Source of the DNA: an uncultured Pelagibacteraceae bacterium | GTDB lineage: Bacteria; Pseudomonadota; Alphaproteobacteria; Pelagibacterales; Pelagibacteraceae | Length of the DNA stretch: 49,048 nucleotides | Direction of reading: 5' to 3' | NCBI GenBank assembly: GCA_902552035.1 | Contig: CACDFC010000009.1 | Coordinates: 1-49,048, forward strand | Part shown: in pieces, positions 46,879-49,048 of the stretch | Numbering within the stretch: the first letter of the stretch is position 1 | How the letters are laid out: the number at the start of each line of letters is the position of its first letter | Translations under genes and position numbers: made by a program | The notes under the pieces: model-generated | Told to the model about the DNA's origin: nothing | The model's database searches: none | Seen by the model: only the letters and a program-made list of their open reading frames with translations

Positions 46879-47970
46879 ATGAATTTAACCAAATTTAAAA
46901 AACTAAAATTTCAATCTTATAAACCAGGAAAATATGAAATTCCAAATTTGAAGGAAACTAGAAAAATAATTAAATTGTCTGCAAATGAGTCTGCGTTGGG
47001 TACAAGTTTAAGAGTTAAAAAAATTTTAAAAAATAATATAAGTACTTATAAATATCCAGATTATACTTCTAAATTATTAAGAAAACAAATTTCAATTAAA
47101 TTTAAATGTAACACAAACAAAGTAATTTGTGGATCTGGATCGGACGAGATTATTCAAATGCTATGTCAATTATTTTTGAGCAAAGGTGACCAAGTCATTG
47201 TTCCAGAATTTAGTTTTTTAATGTATAGAATTTATGCATCTATTTCAGGAGCTAATGTTATTTATTCAAAAGAGAAAAACTATAAGATCTCAGTAGATAA
47301 TATAATTAGCAAGGTAAATAAAAAAACTAAAATTGTCTTTTTAGCAAATCCTAACAATCCTACTGGTACTTATCTTTATAGAAATGAATTAATCAATCTA
47401 AGAAAAAGATTAAGAAAGGATATTTTATTGGTAATAGACGATGCATATTACGAATATATGAAGGATAAAAATTATGCATCAGGATTAAAGATTTTTAAAA
47501 ATTTTAAAAATGTTTTTATATTGAGAACTTTTTCTAAAATTTATGGATTAGCTGCCTTAAGAATTGGATGGGGCTATGGTGATAAAAATATTATTGACGC
47601 TCTAAATTTTATTAAACCACCTTTTAATGTCAACGAAATTGCACAATTATGTGCGATTGAAGCACTAAAAGATAATAAATTTATTAATAAGTCAGTTAAA
47701 CATAATTTATATTGGAGTAAAAAAATAAAAAAGAATCTGGAAAAATTTGATATTTACTCAAATAAAACGAGTGCTAATTTTCTTTTATTGAATTTCAATC
47801 GATGCAAACTGTCAGCAGTAAAAATTGAAAAAAAATTAGAAAAAAAAGGGATTATACTAAGAGAAATGAATACCTATGGAATTGATAATCATTTAAGATT
47901 AACAATTGGAAATAGTGCAGAAAATAAATTATTTCTAAAACAAATTAAAAAAATATTTAAAAATGTTTAA
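46879..47970 (+). CDS. hisC: Histidinol-phosphate / aromatic aminotransferase
   Basis: This is a class I/II PLP aminotransferase of the HisC family, 363 residues. IKLSANESALGTSLRVK at the N-terminus, VICGSGSDEIIQMLCQLFL, FLANPNNPTGTYL, the PLP-lysine segment RTFSKIYGLAALRIGWGYG, and LRLTIG near the end are conserved. Its partner gene is tyrA, overlapping by eight bases, so it may serve tyrosine and phenylalanine synthesis as well as, or instead of, histidine. No other his genes are here. Confidence 0.93.
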   Translation: MNLTKFKKLKFQSYKPGKYEIPNLKETRKIIKLSANESALGTSLRVKKILKNNISTYKYPDYTSKLLRKQISIKFKCNTNKVICGSGSDEIIQMLCQLFLSKGDQVIVPEFSFLMYRIYASISGANVIYSKEKNYKISVDNIISKVNKKTKIVFLANPNNPTGTYLYRNELINLRKRLRKDILLVIDDAYYEYMKDKNYASGLKIFKNFKNVFILRTFSKIYGLAALRIGWGYGDKNIIDALNFIKPPFNVNEIAQLCAIEALKDNKFINKSVKHNLYWSKKIKKNLEKFDIYSNKTSANFLLLNFNRCKLSAVKIEKKLEKKGIILREMNTYGIDNHLRLTIGNSAENKLFLKQIKKIFKNV

Positions 47971-48862
47971 TAAAATTCTAATTATTGGATGTGGCTTAAT
48001 TGGCTCTTCAATCTTAAGAGCTGTAATAGATAAAAAAATATCAAAAAAAATTTATATTTTAGAAAAATCAAAAAAAAATATATCTAAAATTAAAAAAATA
48101 AATTCAAATTTAAATTTTTTAAATAAAGTCGATAAAAATGTTTCTGGTATTAATTTTGTTATTTTATGTACACCAATGAGTGAATATGAGAAAATTATTT
48201 TAAAATTAAATAATTTTCTATCTCCCCATACGCTTTTAACAGACGTTGGATCTACTAAAAAAAACTTACTAAAACTAAAAAATAAAAAATTAAATAAAAA
48301 ATTAAACTGGATTATGAGTCACCCAATATCTGGATCTGAAGTAAGTGGTCCAGAATATGGAAATAAAAATTTATTTAAAAAAAAATGGTGTATTATTATT
48401 GAAGATAAAAATAAAAAAGCACTTCTTAAAATTTCAAAATTTTGGAAAAAAATCGGCTCAAAGATAGTTTTTATGCAAAGCGATGAGCACGATAAAATAT
48501 TTTCAATGACTAGTCACTTACCTCATTTAATAGCTTATAATTTGATTAAAACTGCTCAAGATTTTCAGAAAAAAAATAAAAAAAATATAATTAAGTTCAG
48601 TGCTGGAGGATTAAGGGATTTTTCTCGAACTGCTGCATCTAATGAAATAATGTGGCGGGATGTTTTCTTTAGTAATAAAAGTAATATGATAAAAGTTATA
48701 GAGATGTTTACTAAAAACCTTAATGGATTAAAAAAAAATATTAAATTTTCAGAAGACAAAAAATTAATAAAAATTTTAAAAAATTCAAAAAAAGTAAGAA
48801 AACAAATTATAGAGTTAAAACAAGATGTTTCAAAACCTGACTTTGGAAGAAAAAATATTTAA
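47963..48862 (+). CDS. tyrA: Prephenate (or arogenate) dehydrogenase
   Basis: TyrA performs NAD(P)-dependent oxidative decarboxylation of prephenate or arogenate on the way to tyrosine. The 299 residues open with the nucleotide fold ILIIGCGLIGSSILRAV, then LCTPMSEYEKI, LTDVGSTKKNL, and the catalytic-site region MSHPISGSEVSGPEYG; SMTSHLPHLIAYNL and SAGGLRDFSRTAASNEIMW follow. It overlaps hisC by eight bases and is very Lys-rich. Its TAA lies in a TTAA shared with the convergent gene. Confidence 0.94.
   Translation: MFNKILIIGCGLIGSSILRAVIDKKISKKIYILEKSKKNISKIKKINSNLNFLNKVDKNVSGINFVILCTPMSEYEKIILKLNNFLSPHTLLTDVGSTKKNLLKLKNKKLNKKLNWIMSHPISGSEVSGPEYGNKNLFKKKWCIIIEDKNKKALLKISKFWKKIGSKIVFMQSDEHDKIFSMTSHLPHLIAYNLIKTAQDFQKKNKKNIIKFSAGGLRDFSRTAASNEIMWRDVFFSNKSNMIKVIEMFTKNLNGLKKNIKFSEDKKLIKILKNSKKVRKQIIELKQDVSKPDFGRKNI
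48859..48862. other. TTAA shared by convergent tyrA and NlpC/P60-like stops
   Basis: This is the third convergent junction in the window, again with both TAA stops inside one TTAA and no intergenic base. Confidence 0.85.
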
Positions 48863-49048
48863 ATAGAAATTATTTTCTTTACTTTAAGATTCGCAGTTTT
48901 TTCAATTAATCTAATAGTTTTTTTAATTGGCATAATGACAACTTTTTTCCTTGGGCCATATGCATGAATTAGGTCTTTTGAGTTTAAGCAAGCTGCTACG
49001 TGTCCTTTCCAAAAAATTAAATCTCCTTTTTATATATTTTTTTATAAT
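48859..49048 (-). CDS. NlpC/P60 family cysteine peptidase, C-terminal end, frame broken
   Basis: The minus strand encodes GDLIFWKGHVAACLNSKDLI, then HAYGPRKKVVIMPIKKTIRL and IEKTANLKVKKIISI before TAA. GDLIFW followed by GHVA is the catalytic-His region of NlpC/P60 peptidoglycan hydrolases, and LIHAYG fits the same fold. The catalytic Cys part would lie beyond the window. In this frame a TAA occurs at 49030-49032, just before an A5 run (minus strand). Removing one A would join the upstream frame (KKYIK) to GDLIFW. An end-of-contig error is the simplest reading; a pseudogene is possible. It was found by reading the edge directly. Confidence 0.7.

Overview
The window is a very AT-rich, gene-dense bacterial segment with start/stop overlaps and few gaps over 100 bp. 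No intergenic stretch reaches 300 bp. Gene content points to a streamlined marine alphaproteobacterium of the SAR11 clade (Pelagibacterales): a DMSP demethylation cluster with dmdA, an alphaproteobacterial order sdhCDAB / mdh-sucCDAB-lpd / priA-atpHAGDC, and a SAM-II-like riboswitch before metX. The assignment is by recognition, not by a database search.

Layout. 1-5.3 kb (+): 3' end of ffh, rpsP, trmD, rplS, then leuC-leuD-leuB. 5.4-10.6 kb (+): DMSP module dmdC, dmdB, an alpha/beta hydrolase and dmdA. 10.7-14.9 kb (+): asd and sdhCDAB. 14.9-22.1 kb: a catabolic cassette made of an IclR regulator and mmsA (-), divergent from an iron-type alcohol dehydrogenase, a TRAP transporter (dctPQM) and a small secreted protein (+). 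22.2-30.8 kb (+): mdh-sucC-sucD-sucA-sucB-lpd. 30.8-37.7 kb (+): priA and the F1 ATP synthase genes atpHAGDC. 37.7-44.2 kb (-): rplU-rpmA-obgE-proB-proA-nadD-rsfS-ctpA-rppH, written in transcription order. 44.3-46.7 kb (-): metX-metW-gloB behind the riboswitch. 46.9-48.9 kb (+): hisC-tyrA. The right edge holds the 3' end of an NlpC/P60-like gene (-).

How it fits together. DMSP is demethylated by DmdA, and the product is activated by DmdB and oxidised by DmdC. The cassette between sdhB and mdh has the logic of uptake (TRAP), alcohol oxidation (Fe-ADH) and CoA-dependent semialdehyde oxidation (MmsA). Its products would be acyl-CoAs feeding the TCA genes on both sides, and ATP synthase follows. 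The Fe-ADH plus MmsA pair resembles the DddB/DddC pair of DMSP cleavage clusters, so a link to 3-hydroxypropionate or a related hydroxy acid is a reasonable hypothesis.

Most notable signals: the SAM-II-like riboswitch with an overlapping A8C/GU8 stem; a 21-bp palindrome between mmsA and the Fe-ADH gene; a strong hairpin between dctP and dctQ; a probable CTG start for the hydrolase in the dmd operon; a SdhD that lacks the usual heme-ligand histidine; and all three convergent gene junctions sharing exactly one TTAA tetranucleotide. Both ends of the window carry a reading-frame break next to an A-run, which suggests sequence error near contig ends.
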